From positions 17,547,558-17,611,557 of the forward strand of contig NC_051074.1 in NCBI RefSeq assembly GCF_004664715.2: 64,000 nt of DNA, in the 5' to 3' direction. The stretch is from Peromyscus leucopus. Taxonomy: Eukaryota; Chordata; Mammalia; Rodentia; Cricetidae. The translations under genes and the position numbers were made by a program. Of the stretch, positions 45,055 to 57,044 are shown one piece after another. Every line of letters begins with the position of its first letter. The first letter of the stretch is position 1. Under the pieces are notes generated by a model that ran no database searches, had not been told where the DNA came from, and saw only the letters and a list, made by a program, of their open reading frames with translations.

Positions 45055-45455
45055 GCTCTGTGAAGCTGTGTTACTGTGTCTGTCTATAACACCTGATGCT
45101 CTAATAAAGAGCTGAACAACCAATAGGAAGGCAGCAGAAAAGATAGGTGGGGGTGGCAGGCAGAGAAAATATATAGAGGGAGAAATCTGGGAGGAAGCAA
45201 GGGATAGAGGAGTGGAAGGATAAAAAGAGGAAGTAGCCAGAGAAGGAGGACTCCAGGGTCCAGCCCCTCAGCTATACAGCAAGCCACAGAGTAAGAATAA
45301 GATTTACAGAAGTAAGAGAACAGGATAATTAAAGTTAAGAGAAGCTGGCTAGAAACTAAGCCAAGCAAAGGCCAGACATTCATAATTGTGTGTGTGTGTG
45401 ATTTATTTGGGAGCAGGTTGGTGCCCCCCCCAAAAGAGTAAAAGAGCAGAAACAA
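45055..45455 (+). mobile_element. LTR-like rodent repeat, sense
   Basis: It reads 'ttactgtgtctgtctataac', 'acctgatgctctaataaaga', 'aaaatatatagagggagaaa', 'actaagccaagcaaaggcca' and 'tgatttatttgggagcagg', then a C run and an A-rich end. These belong to an abundant rodent repeat with an AATAAA near its start and a TATATA-like box. The 123-codon minus-strand frame over it is an artefact of its purine-rich sequence. Confidence 0.55.
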
Positions 45456-45629
45456 TGAACAACAACGGCATGTTCATAATATTTTTTTCACTTTCTTGTC
45501 AAGGTATATGGAAATCGATTTAGCAGAACAGTGACCATGAATGGCAGAGAAACAAAAAGTTCCCAAACTCAAAGACAGGATGGTAACCCAACTAGGACAA
45601 ACTTGTTGAAGTGAGAACTCTGTCATTCT

Positions 45630-46255
45630 CCCTCCAGCATGGTTTCATCTAATGTAGCGTCAACAAACAAGCAAAAACTGAATGGAAAAATATCCGCAGC
45701 CAACCGAGCTCCAATGCAAGATCACAAAATACCTTCTAGAGAGGTCTCATTTTCGCAGTATGGCCATCAAGAACTGCACAGGTTCAAAATAGACAAAATC
45801 CCAACACTGAGAAGGGGATGCAGACAAAAAGCTCCACCCCTCACTATGAAATTATTTGTGACTGATACCTACTAGTAAAGGGAAAAATCAGTTTTTTTCC
45901 AAAGGAGTGTCACTGGGTATATCAACCACATTCCAGGGCAGGCCAGATGCCCAGGAGTAGTTGATCAACACAAAACAGACTCCATATTTTTGGGGGGTGA
46001 GAGGGTGTTTCACTTTCTATTATTTTTATATACTTTTCTTTATTGGTTGTTTGGTTTAGTTTTGTGTTTTGGAGACTGGGTATAGAGAGGAAGAGAGGGG
46101 AGAAAGTGAGAAGACAGGAGAGGAGAGAGAGGATGGAGGGATGGAGGGAAAGAAGGAAGTTAGTGGGCAGAGAGTTGAGAAGGATCTGGAGGAGTTGGGG
46201 GATAAGAAAAACATGACCAAAATATATTATACAAAACATATTTTTAAATAAAACA
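45630..46255 (+). mobile_element. L1 (Lx-type) 3' UTR, sense
   Basis: The right half is clear: 'gtgtcactgggtatatcaac', 'cattccagggcaggccagat', 'gcccaggagtagttgatcaa', 'aaaacagactccatattttt', a purine block (46070-46200) and 'caaaatatattatac' with an A-rich end. The left half is less certain. The 156-codon minus-strand open frame (45922-46392) is the antisense of this UTR and not a gene. Confidence 0.8.
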
Positions 46256-46264
46256 GCAGCAAAC

Positions 46265-49040
46265 CTGAGGTGGTTCAGTAACAATACAAACAGAGAAACA
46301 ATGACAGTGTGACAGATTTTATCACGGTCTTGCTTTGGTTGTTGTTGCAGACTCTCAAGGTATTTACAAGCATGCTTTGAATTCATTTTCACATAATATA
46401 AGCTCTTTGAGGAAATGAATATTCATCAGCTGTGGTTGTTTCAAAAATGCACAGCTTACTCTGTATCTGCTTGCAGAATACTGTGTTCTTCAAATAATAG
46501 CAATATCATTCATCACTGCTTCCAGTATGAGTACTGCTATTATCTAAATGGCTTTCTGTTGGGTGATCACTGCCTTTGTCTCTCCTGGAGGTTGGAGGAT
46601 CCTGAGTGTAGGACAAATTGACCTTAATTACTTGGGGGTCTTTAAACCAAATCCAACAGTATGGTTGATTTTCTTTTGATCTCTGGAACTACTGGTATTA
46701 ATTCAAATTCTCATAGTTTATGTACAGGCTATTTATGAAGCAATGCTATGTGCACATTTAAGTATCTCATTGAAGGGTATATCATTACACTTTTTACGTA
46801 CTCTACAGCTGTGCATTCATAATGTTTTGTTTAAAGGGGAAAGTATCGTTCTCAAAATTAATTGGTATAAGTCAGAGCTTGTTGGCCAGCTTAAGCATTT
46901 GCATATCATTATCTGTAAATTCCACTTAAAGGATGCCCAGTCCTCTTATGCTCAAATCTTAGCTATTCAAGCCATTTGAATACCACATGAAATGGAACGT
47001 TTTCTTACCCTGCTGTACCTACTTGAAAATGAATGAGTGCTAAATTTTGTTTTGCCTAGGAGCTAAATGCTAATTGCCTCGCAGCCTCGATGTAGATTCC
47101 AGACAAGATAATAATATGACTAATCCAACAGATTTCACACCACGTGTTGATACTTTTGTACTTTTATGAGACTCAACTAAAATGTTAAGATTTTTTTCTA
47201 ATTAGTTTGCATTCTTAAAATGCATATGAATTAAATAAGATGATTTTAGATGTATACTTAAGTAGTATACATCTACTTAGTGTTTAGTATTGTAGTTCAG
47301 ATTAATAGATTTGGATATTTTTTGTATCACAAAGAAAGAAAAACAAGAATATGAAACCATGGCTATCTAATGATTACCTGATAATTGCTCGTGATATTAT
47401 GTCCTTCTGACATCAGTGTTGAGTCTTTGTCTACATTATATTGAACAGAATAAAATAAAGGAAACTAAACTGTTCTTTCACATCCAAAGCTCAATGTAGT
47501 AAATTCAACCTTTAAAATGCTAAGGTAAGAAAACATTATGCTTCTGAGATATGTTTTACTTGAACGCTTGAAATCCTACTGACAAAACAAGAACTTGACC
47601 CTGACCAAAAAGCCTAAGATCAAAAGTGTACATCTGCTGTGTTCTTTGATAGCATACGTGGGAAAAACAGTGCTTCTAGGGGAAACAATTAGAAATGAAT
47701 CTTTGATTCACAGATGGGTGAATCTGTACAGTGTCATCAATATGAAATAAGGAAACTAAGGGAAAGCACAAAGTAAGCAAATACATGTCAAGTGCTTGGA
47801 GAAAGTTGATTCTCAGACACTTAGAAATCAAAAAGACCGGAAGACACAAGGAGAAATATCACCACTATTGGTTGAAAAGTGCTTCCCTGATCTGAAAAGG
47901 AATCCTACAGTTACTGTCTTGAAAAACTCCAATGTAGATTCCTATTTCTTCCTTGATATCTACAGCAGCAAGGACAGCTGTGGTCACCACCTATATTTAG
48001 ATGACAAATTGCAAACAAAGTATAATGATTTAAAGTAGTGAAATTTTATCATTCTGTGATGACTACAGATCAAGGTCTCTGGAAATTATCATTGGGTAAT
48101 TCCCAGGTTGGGTGTCATTCAAGGTTTCTGGTATGCTTTCTTCAGAGCCAGTTTCCTAAAAAGCTTACTTGAAGCAGAGTTCATATCTTACAGTCCTGAG
48201 TGCCTCAACAGCAAGTGTCCAGAAAAACCCACTCCTTGACAGAAAAGTTTTCAATATTCTGCCTCAATGTCCTTCAGGCATGAGAGGTGCCATTCTCTAA
48301 ACTGAAAGATCTTGTGCAAGCAATCACAGTGAGAAGAAATATCCAAGATGGCTAAGATGGAAGCCACAGTCTTTCCAAACTACATTTATCAGTCTGGAAT
48401 GTGGTAAAGGAAAGGGGAAAGGAAAAGAAGAACTATGAAGGGAAGGCAGAGAAAGGGAAGGGGATTGTATTTCATCATATATGCCATGTTTAGTAGCAAT
48501 TAGACCAAACCAGTTACAATGTAGTAGACCACATAGGTATTGGAGCAGTAGATGGATTCTTGCAGGATTCTTAGAGGCAAGCTATGAGCGCATATTAATC
48601 TGTGTATCTACATTGAGTTTGATCAGACTATATGATAGCCATGCAGCTGATATGTTTTCTCAAGTACAATGCAGTTCTGTGAAACATCCAAGCCACTTAA
48701 TTCCTTGCAATTCAGAGCCCTCAAGAAAAAGTAAGAATGTAAGAAAGGAATGTTAAAAAAGAAAAAGAATATAGATAATCAAGCAACTCCACAACACTTG
48801 TTTCTACTGCTTCTCCACATTACCCTATCTCAAACATACGGCACATTGCCAGAAGTGAAGCCTGTTAATAAAATGTCTGCTTACAGTAAGTTGTTGACCA
48901 TATCACTATGATTTGCATACTAGTTTGGTCTAAGTATTCTACAAGGATTCATAGATAGGCACTCATTTCTTGTACATCTTATTGCAAATATTTCTGTTTT
49001 CCCTGTAATTGAGATCTGAGATTTTCAATTATTTGGGAAA
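46265..49040. other. 2.8-kb repeat-free block, candidate conserved noncoding DNA
   Basis: No mobile element was recognised across 2.8 kb. The sequence 46390-47170 has balanced composition, an exact POU octamer ATTTGCAT (46897-46904), homeodomain-type TAATTG near 47070 and no long open frame. Short frames of 68-91 codons lack known motifs. A composition of this kind without repeats is typical of conserved enhancers near developmental genes, but conservation cannot be seen from one sequence. Confidence 0.35.
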
Positions 49041-49044
49041 CCCT

Positions 49045-49880
49045 ATAAACATTTTTCTTTTCTTTTCTTTTTTTAAAATTAGGTCTTTTTTAATACAATG
49101 TATTCTGGTTATGATTTCCCCTCTACCAATTCCTCCCATATCCTTTTCACATCCCTACCCACTTGAATCCATACTCTTTCTTTTTCTCACTCATTAGGAT
49201 AAAAAAGACATCTGAGAAAAGTATTAATAATAAAAAATATAAAATGAGATACAAATGAAACAAACAAACCAAATATGACAAAACAAATACAAACAGAAGA
49301 AATGGAGCCAAATAAAAATTTCAAGAAACTATATAGATGTAAATACACATACATTCACTCACAGAAATTCCATAAAAACACAAAACAGAAACTATAATAT
49401 ATACACAGAGGACCTATAAAGTTAAAAAAAATTGCCCTGAGTAAACATTATGAGACAAAAAGCCTCCATAAATGCTATTGAGTTTGTTTTGTGTTGGCCA
49501 TCTACTGCTACACACAGGTCTGCCTCTAAGAGTAGTTTGTACACTTAATGAGATTCTGCTGGAGAAAACTATTTTCCAACATAATATTTTTACTGATTAT
49601 TTTGGAGTTTCAAATAATGTACCTGATCATATTAACTTCCAAGTCTTCTCAAGTCCATTCCCCCACCCTTGTGACACGCCACCCCCCCCCCCCCGAAAAC
49701 AAAAGAAAAAGAAAGGAAGAAAATACCAAGTTCAATTTCTGTTGCCTGTATTCTCACTGGAGCATGGTCAAATTCTCAGTGGCCAGTCCCTTAAAGAAAA
49801 CTAAGTCCTCCCCCAACCCCCACCAGAAGCTATCAATTGTGAAGAGCTACACTTCAGGATGCCTATTACAGCTTTAGGAG
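49045..49880 (-). mobile_element. L1 (Lx-type) 3' UTR, antisense
   Basis: It begins T-rich, then 'tttttaatacaatgtattct', 'ctcactcattaggataaaaa', 'gaaacaaacaaaccaaatat', 'ttgttttgtgttggccatct', 'gagattctgctggagaaaac', and after a C run 'ctggagcatggtcaaattct' and 'cagaagctatcaattgtgaa'. The join near 49600 suggests two antisense UTR copies side by side or nested. Confidence 0.8.
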
Positions 49881-50052
49881 TTCTCTTCAGTGGCTTTCTA
49901 TCTATCCTGTTTCTTATTCTTTTGTGGGGGTGAGGTGGGTTTGGAGACAGCTTTTAGGTTAAGGGTGATGGCTAATGTGGACATAAACTTTTTTTCAAAA
50001 CTCTTTTTTATTAAGAACTGCATTTATTTGTTCATGTGTGGTGTGTGGTATG

Positions 50053-50053
50053 G

Positions 50054-50107
<54 letters not shown>
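50053..50107. repeat. (GT)n microsatellite
   Basis: A GT tract with one TTT interruption, about 55 bp. Confidence 0.98.
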
Positions 50108-50108
<1 letters not shown>

Positions 50109-50109
50109 A

Positions 50110-53100
50110 TGCCATTAGAGTATGGTTGGTGAGAATCTGTGTTCTTATATTATATTAACAATAATAAAAAATAATGAATTTGGGAGGAAGTTGTGCATGG
50201 GAAAAGTTGGAATGGGCAGGCAGAGGGGATGAAAGGATACAGGCACATGTTCAAAAATCCTGTCTCTTCCACATGATCTGCCTAGACTGGCTGTCTGATA
50301 TGGCACAGGTCGATAGAGGCTGTTCTAATCTGAAAGTGCCTCTGATGTTCGTGAGTAAGTAGCTACACTTTCGAAACTCTCAAACTCTGTTTTTTGTTTT
50401 TTGTTTTTCTGTCTATTGATTAGGAAAACAAGACATGCAGCAAATTGAATCAAACTCACAATTTTGAGTTTGGAAAATGGTGGCTGTCCATTTCTATAGG
50501 CACACATTGTGCACCAAGTTTAGAACACAAAAAGGGAACAACCTGAAGAAACTCAAATGTACATAGATAGGTAAAGTAAAGCTTTTGAAAATCTAGACAG
50601 GAGTGACAGGATCTAGACACTTGTTTTCAGCATCAGCGATATTACATGTGTACTTAACTTTGCTATTAGTAACTCTATGGTTTTGAGTAACTTAGTTGGC
50701 ACTTTTGATCCTAAATTTCCTTTTCTAAATTATGACTATAACAACTAACTGCTAAATAGTTAATTTAAATAGATAGTGTAAATGTCATTAATTGCACAGA
50801 AATTACTTTGTGCTTATATGAATCTTTGGTTATATAATAAACACTTGAAGAGAGCTGGACTGTTTTTAAGCAATTTCAGACACATACACCAGGAAGAAAG
50901 TACAGTAGTATAAATCACATATGCTAAATATTTTTAGTAAGATATAAATTAACTCCTTAATTACAAAAAATTGTGCTGTCACCAATATGGCCTGAATCAT
51001 TCTGAAAAGCAGAGAATACATCATTTTTTTGAACTGTCTATTGAACACTGTCTCACACACTGTGTTTTATGTTAAGCATATACAAATCAGCCATGTTCAG
51101 AGAACAAAAGAAAAAATAATAACTACCAATATATAATATACTGTGCTATTTATTAAAACAATTGTCATCATTTTTCTTTGGCTCATATATTTGATATTAT
51201 ACCAAAATATCTCAGGAAAATATCAACTCATGTTTTCACATAGAAGCTAAAAAAAAGAGTGATAGACTAAAATACATTTTGACATTATTAGAAATAGTCA
51301 ACTTTGGGAGTGGAGGATGAATGAGAAAAACAATGAAGAAACTGTATTTATGAATACATATATTATGAATGGATTTAAAATGATATTATGAATTTTCTGA
51401 ATCAACTTTAATGGTAGTTTTATAGTAAAGGTCAGATGCAAAATTACATGTACAGTATGGTTACCAGCCCTTAAAATAATAACTGAGCATCTGACCCACT
51501 ATACTGATTTCTAATAGGTTAAAGAGCATGTATGTAACTTTTTTCTAGTGTCTAAAATATTAACAATATTATGTTAATCTTATTATGGAAAATAATACAT
51601 TTGTAATGCAATTTAAGGAATATAAATTCATCATTCCCTAATCAACAATCAGATTATCATATTATTAAAATATAGGTAACCTACCTAAATACTTAGGCTA
51701 AAAATCAGGGTTCAACAATCAGTTAGGAAAAGGAATTAAGGCCGTGTTAGTTTGTATCAATTTCTGCCCTCTTATCCTGAGTCCTTCAATTTGAGATTTA
51801 AAATAAATGTGAAAGCCTGTGTCACTTTACAATCAGTGCAAATCTAACACATCACTAGAACGCTATGTCACAGAATGATACAAGCAGACACACTCCAGTT
51901 GCAGAGGTTGAATTCTGAAAGGCATGTTGGAGCTGGAGTCCAGGAGTTGGCTGTGTGGCACTCTTTGGAGAACTCATCTCCCTTGTCTCTCTAGACACTA
52001 GGTGCAGGCTTCCTTCTCTCTATCAAGTCACACTTTGCCTTCTGCCCTTCCCTCACCTCCTGTGTTTGAATTTGACCTAACTGGCTCTGACTATTGAGAA
52101 CCCCACAGTTACATTGACCTACCTAGAAACTGCGAGATAGATAAAGTTGTCAGGGGATAGCTTTTATTTAGTCACATCAGGTAAATCCATTCTGCCACAT
52201 AAAATCACCTTTTTATGTTCATATTTTCATGTTATCGTTTCATATAGGAGAGGCCACATAGGAAATAACATACAGTACCAAACTCTGCATTGATAAAGGT
52301 ATTTCTGAGTGTTTGTTTTAGATACAAAATTTACTTGTAGTAAAGAGAAAGATTTGGCTATGAGAATCATAAGAATTAAAAAAAAAAAAGAAGCACCACT
52401 TGAAACTCAAATTATGTCTATATTGGATGTCCTAATTCAGGCAATTATTTCAGCATCACAGAACAAGCCTAAGTGTCTTGCTCTTAAAATCAAATCAGCA
52501 TTCTGTTTCTATAATTTCTCCTCTATTACTTGAACCCTTTAAAAACAATAAGAACAAATACCCTCTTAATCTTTAAGTATGATTTTATTGGCTATAGCTA
52601 ACTTTATATTTGAATCAGGAATAATGATGATGGTATTAGCCACTTTGGATTTATAGTATATTGCTATACTTAAAAAGGCATTAAAATATTCCAACTTAAT
52701 ATTTCTACTATAGTTATTTTGCACATTACCTTAAAATTCATTTTCTATAATACATGTATAATACCTCATAGTCATTTCTACAAATGCATTTAATTGATTC
52801 AATTAAAATAATTGTGAGCCACTGATAAAATTAGTTGTATCTTAAGTTTGAAATTGCAGTCTGTGATTATGAAATAATGACATTTCTATGTGGTAAATTA
52901 TGAATTTTTATAGAAGATTTAGTAGAAGGCATACATATTTATATTTGTGCTTCATAATCTGAGAAGTTTTATATTTTATCTTATTAAAAATGAAGTCATT
53001 ATCATATGATGCATTGCTATTTAATGATCTTGAATAATGGGTAACTGGAAAATCAAATGATATAATTATTAATAGTAGCTTGGAGGTAATCAACTAAATA

Positions 53101-53168
53101 CAGGAGAGTTTATCCACATTAGTGATTAAAATATTATAATTAAAGACTTTATGATAGGTTAAAAGGTC
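50110..53168. other. 3-kb repeat-poor block
   Basis: No mobile element was recognised. Most is very AT-rich. The part 51840-52140 is less so and could be a conserved or transcribed segment. No coding frame is supported. Confidence 0.4.
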
Positions 53169-53169
53169 A

Positions 53170-53197
53170 TTTTGTTTGTTTGTTTGTTTGTTTTTGT
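53170..53197. repeat. (GTTT)n array
   Basis: About six GTTT units at the left edge of the L1 5'-UTR-like segment. Confidence 0.95.
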
Positions 53198-53199
53198 CA

Positions 53200-53840
53200 A
53201 AGTTGTGAGCATGGGAGTAATGTTCTCAGTCCCTCATTTGTCTTGTGACAGCATGGATGAAAAATGATCCTCCCACCTCCCACCCACCCATCAACGTCTG
53301 AGGTAGATGGGGGACTGACCCTTTGGTCATAAGAGCAAGTAGGAGAGCCATTCCTGACCCCCACTAGGTGCAACACTCAGGAGAGCAGGCCCTGTACCTC
53401 ACCAGTCAGCACAATATAGACTTCCCTGTCCATGCAGGTGTGAGTGAGCCATCCCAGAAGTAGTAAGCATGAGAGAGATGACCCCATTTCTTATCTGTCT
53501 TGTGGCAGCATGGGTGAGGCAAAGATGTCCTCCCTGCCCACCACTCACCCATCAATACCTGGGGCAGGTAGGAGAGAGAGCTGGCCCTGTGGTCATAGGA
53601 GTCAGAAACAGCACCTATGGCTTCTTATAGAACCCCAGATATTGGATGCCTGTCTAAAATAAGAAATAAAACATGATAGCTCAAAAAGATACCAGAAGGT
53701 CAGTTGAGGTTGGATACTGCATGATCACAATGCTGATTGTAGAAGAGGGACTGGGAAACTATAAGAGCCATAAGACCAGTAAGTTTTCTGTGAAATTGTG
53801 TCTCCTAGAAACAACAGAGAAGCTACCTCCATGAAGTCTC
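53200..53840 (+). mobile_element. L1 5' UTR-like segment with ~260-bp tandem units
   Basis: Two related units start near 'agcatgggagtaatg' (53208) and 'agcatgagagagatg' (53467). Both contain 'gtcttgtg(a/g)cagcatg', 'cacccatcaa' and 'tggtcatag/tggtcataag'. Repeated GC-richer units with 'gagctggccctgtggtcat' and 'gagagcaggccctgtacctc' are typical of rodent L1 promoter monomers. After them comes unrelated-looking leader sequence. No ORF1 follows. Confidence 0.6.
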
Positions 53841-53845
53841 ATGTG

Positions 53846-54350
53846 TGGGTTTTCTTCTTCTATCTTATTCTTTGGTCTAAATGTATGCTTTTGTGCAATA
53901 CCATACTGTTTTTATTACCATACCTCTATAGTTATATTGAATTCTAGAATTGCAATCCCCCTAAGTAAGTACTGTTCTTTTTGCTCAGGATTACTTTGGC
54001 AATCTTGGGTCTTTTCTGGTTCCATGTGAATTTTATTTTACTTTTCTATTTCTATGAAGAATCTTGTAGGCATTTTGATTGCCATTGCATTGAATCTATG
54101 GATTGATTTTGGCAGGATGGTCCTTTTCACAGTATTAATTCTTCTAGTCTATGAACATTGAATGGAATGTCTTTCCATTTTCTAATGCATTTCTTGATCT
54201 TTCTTCAGAGATTTGAAGTTTTCATTGTAGGTGTTCTTCATCTCCTTGTCAGGTTTATTCCAAGATATTCTATTGTTTTTTGCTGCTACTGTAAATAGAA
54301 GTGTGTCCATTAATTCTTTCTTGATGTGTTTGCTGTTGATGTATAGAAAG
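53846..54350 (-). mobile_element. L1 ORF2 fragment, antisense
   Basis: Plus-strand words 'ggattactttggcaatcttg', 'ctatgaagaatcttgtaggc', 'gccattgcattgaatctatg', 'gattgattttggcaggatgg' and 'cttcagagatttgaagtttt' are L1 ORF2 in antisense. The frame is broken. Confidence 0.85.
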
Positions 54351-54479
54351 GCTACAGAAAGGAATAATGCCTGGTATGGGAAGACTAACTACCTTCTCAG
54401 GACTAGTAAGGTCATGGAATTTAGAAAATAATCTATTGCTGCCACTTTGCTAGATCACTATAATTGTGTACTAAGTTGT

Positions 54480-55150
54480 TCTAATTCTTATCCTTATAAT
54501 CACAGATAAATATAGCTGCTATACCCCATCAAAGAAGCCTCTTTTTGCAGCAGATGGAGACTACCAGAGAAAACCTCAGGTGTATACAATGTAGGCATCA
54601 ATGGGTCAGGAGAGACCAGCCTTTCTGGATACGTCTTCATCACATCACTTGAATTTCTAAGATTCTCAAAGAACTTCACAGAAGAGGAAGGAAAAGGAAT
54701 ACAAGATCACAATACCAAGAAGTCCACTAAGAAACACTCTTCTAGAAAAGGCTATATGAAGAAGACCAGAACAATGATAATATCAACGGAGATGCTAATG
54801 TGCAAGACAGTCCCACCCATAGTTGAATAACTACAGGAAACTATTGATTTCTGGGAGAAGGGGAATTAGCCTCTCCCAAGTAAATGCCCATTTATTGATT
54901 GTCCAAGGCAGAGTGGTCACTCCAGAAACCATATACAGACAACAAACAAAAACAGAGTCAGCAGGTTGTATTTTTTTTAATATTTTGTGCATGTGTGCAC
55001 ACCCACACAGACACACACACACAATCAAAGAAAAAGAGCCTAATAACTTGAAAATTGAAGGGTTAATGGGAGTGATTGGAGGGACTAGAGAGAAAATGAA
55101 GGAGGAAAAAGGATGTATTTTTATTTCAATTAAAACTATATTTTAAAAAC
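54480..55150 (+). mobile_element. L1 3' UTR, sense
   Basis: It follows an L1 3' UTR order: 'tctaattcttatccttataa', 'ccccatcaaagaagcctctt', 'tgcagcagatggagactacc', a less clear middle, an (AC)n-like patch near 55000-55022, the purine block 'gagggactagagagaaaatg' and an A-rich end. Confidence 0.65.
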
Positions 55151-55267
55151 CATTACCATATACTTATTATTTGATTAAATACTACCACTAACTGAATTAT
55201 AGGAACTACCACTCAGCTGTATTGTTATTTTTGTATTTATTTAAATCAAATGTAATTTGACAAAACT
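55151..55267. other. Short unique AT-rich sequence
   Basis: Nothing recognisable. Confidence 0.5.
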
Positions 55268-55304
55268 AATATATATATATATATTTATTTATTTATTTAT
55301 ATAA
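55268..55304. repeat. (TA)n followed by (TTTA)n
   Basis: A TA tract continuing into ATTT units. Confidence 0.95.
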
Positions 55305-55787
55305 TCCCTGAAATAATACAAATATTTTAGAATCCAAACTTTCCCACCAATATACATCTGTTGATTGAACACAAACACACATATTTCTCTATAGAAAATA
55401 TTCTATAGGTTTGTATTGTTACATATATATTTTGCAGGTTGCATTTTTCATAAGCATCTGCATGTTGTCTATGTTATACTCATTATCATCTAGTCTACTA
55501 AAAGCATGAGCATTGGGAATCTGTCCATGCTAATATGTAAAGATCTTCATAAGAATTCTAGATTTGTTCATTGTGATCATAATAGATAAAACCCTTACTT
55601 AATCAATAAGTTTTTGCAGTGAAATATCCTATGAAAATAAAAGCAAACTTCTTGTGAATATTGGTCTTTCTGTAAAAGAGACAAAGGTAGAGTTTCTACA
55701 TCACAGAAACTTAGGTGTTTTTGGTGGTGAGGTATTCATTCACTTTAGCATATCATTGCCAGATCTTCATATTATTAAACTTTGCTT
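55305..55787. other. Unique AT-rich sequence
   Basis: Nothing recognisable. Confidence 0.5.
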
Positions 55788-55872
55788 TGGAACTGCAGAT
55801 ACAGCTCAATGGTATAATGTGTGCCTAGCAATGTACAAAGAAGTGTGTTCTACCACTAAGGGGGGTGGGAAC
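55788..55872 (+). mobile_element. ID-type SINE, sense, diverged
   Basis: 'gcagatacagctcaatggta', 'taatgtgtgcctagcaatgt' and 'acaaagaagtgtgttc' correspond to the ID core derived from a tRNA. It is a SINE relic and not a tRNA gene. Confidence 0.65.
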
Positions 55873-56496
55873 ATTCTGGCAATTCTGTTACTTTAATTAG
55901 TGAAAATATAAACATTTCATTTGTATAGTTTATAAGTAAAAAATTATTGGTAATATTGAACATCCTTGCAAAATTCATTATGTATTTCTATTTCCTCTTC
56001 TTTGAATCACCCCATTATACTACTTAGCCATTTACTATCAAAGTAATAATTTTCCCTTAGATATTTTGGTGTTGCTATGTTCTTTAAATTGGCCATAGGT
56101 ACTTGAACAGCATCTTGAATGTTTTCTAATAAATACCTGCTAATTTTTATATATTCACTCATTAGTTTCCTTTTTGGGGGTCTTATTTGAACTGAACCTT
56201 CTTTTATTAATAATTTTACCCATATATATTTCAGGTATTTTCCTGAATAGTTTGTACTTTATACTTATGTATTAGTTTTATCATTTATTTCAAATTATTT
56301 TATAAATTGTATGTAACAGAAATTGATTTATTTTTAATACAAGTAATGTGAATATCATCTCTTCTATATATAACACTTTTCTTTCCTGATCTGAAATATC
56401 ATATCATAAATCTGTGTACAGAATTTTGGATATAGACCATAGTTTCTGTTCCATTGTCCAATATTCATGCTGAGCCAATGCTGTGTGTCTTTGAAC
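55873..56496. other. Unique AT-rich sequence
   Basis: Nothing recognisable. Confidence 0.5.
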
Positions 56497-56507
56497 CCTA
56501 TATCTTT

Positions 56508-56809
56508 TTTTTCATTTTTTAAATTTATTTATTAAATTTAATTTTACATATCAGCCACGGATTCCCTTGTTCTCCCCCCTCCCACCCCACCGCACCCCAC
56601 CCCATCCACTTTCCCCCCAGGGCAAAGACTCCCCTGAGGATTGAGTTCAACCTGGTAGATTCAGTCCAGGCAGGTCCAGTCCCCTCCTCCCAGGCTGAGC
56701 CAAGTGTCCCTGTATAAGCCCCAGGTTCCAAACTGCCAGTTCATGCACTGAGGGGAGAGGACCCATTCCCACTGTCTGGATGCCTCCCAAACAGATCAAG
56801 CTAATCAAT
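56508..56809 (-). mobile_element. 5'-truncated young L1 with 11-bp target-site duplication
   Basis: A 302-bp antisense L1 3' end of the same subfamily as those at 4.0 and 14.3 kb. It is T-rich on the left, then 'ttacatatcagccacggatt', a C-rich tract (56570-56620), 'tagattcagtccaggcaggt' and 'cctcccaaacagatcaagct'. Copies of 'cctatatcttt' flank it at 56497-56507 and 56810-56820. Confidence 0.93.
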
Positions 56810-56874
56810 CCTATATCTTTATACTATTTTTACTGGATGTAGAATGTTTCTCACTTGTTGATTCTTTTGGAGGT

Positions 56875-57038
56875 ATTTTTTTTTTTTTTTTGTCTTTCTA
56901 GACAGGGTTTCTCTGTGTAGCTTTGCGCCTTTTCCTGGAACTCACTTGGTAGCCCAGGCTGGCCTCGAACTCACAGAGATCCACCTGCCTCTGCCTCCCG
57001 AGTGCTGGGATTAAAGGCGTGCGCCACCACCGCCCAGC
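56875..57038 (-). mobile_element. B1 SINE, full length, antisense
   Basis: A well-preserved B1 with a poly(T) tail (56875-56891) on its left and 'gtgcgccaccaccgcccagc' at its right end. It contains 'tagctttgcgccttttcctg', the cricetid-type variant. Several CpGs remain, suggesting recent insertion. Confidence 0.97.
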
Positions 57039-57044
57039 TAATTG

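Noticed and set aside
45084..45455. 123-codon minus-strand open frame that looks membrane-like
   Set aside because: It is the antisense of an LTR-like repeat rich in purines. Hydrophobic residues arise from pyrimidine-rich codons.
45922..46392. 156-codon minus-strand open frame, the longest in the window
   Set aside because: It lies on the antisense strand of an L1 3' UTR whose purine block lacks stops in that frame. Composition is Leu/Ser/Phe-rich with no domain.
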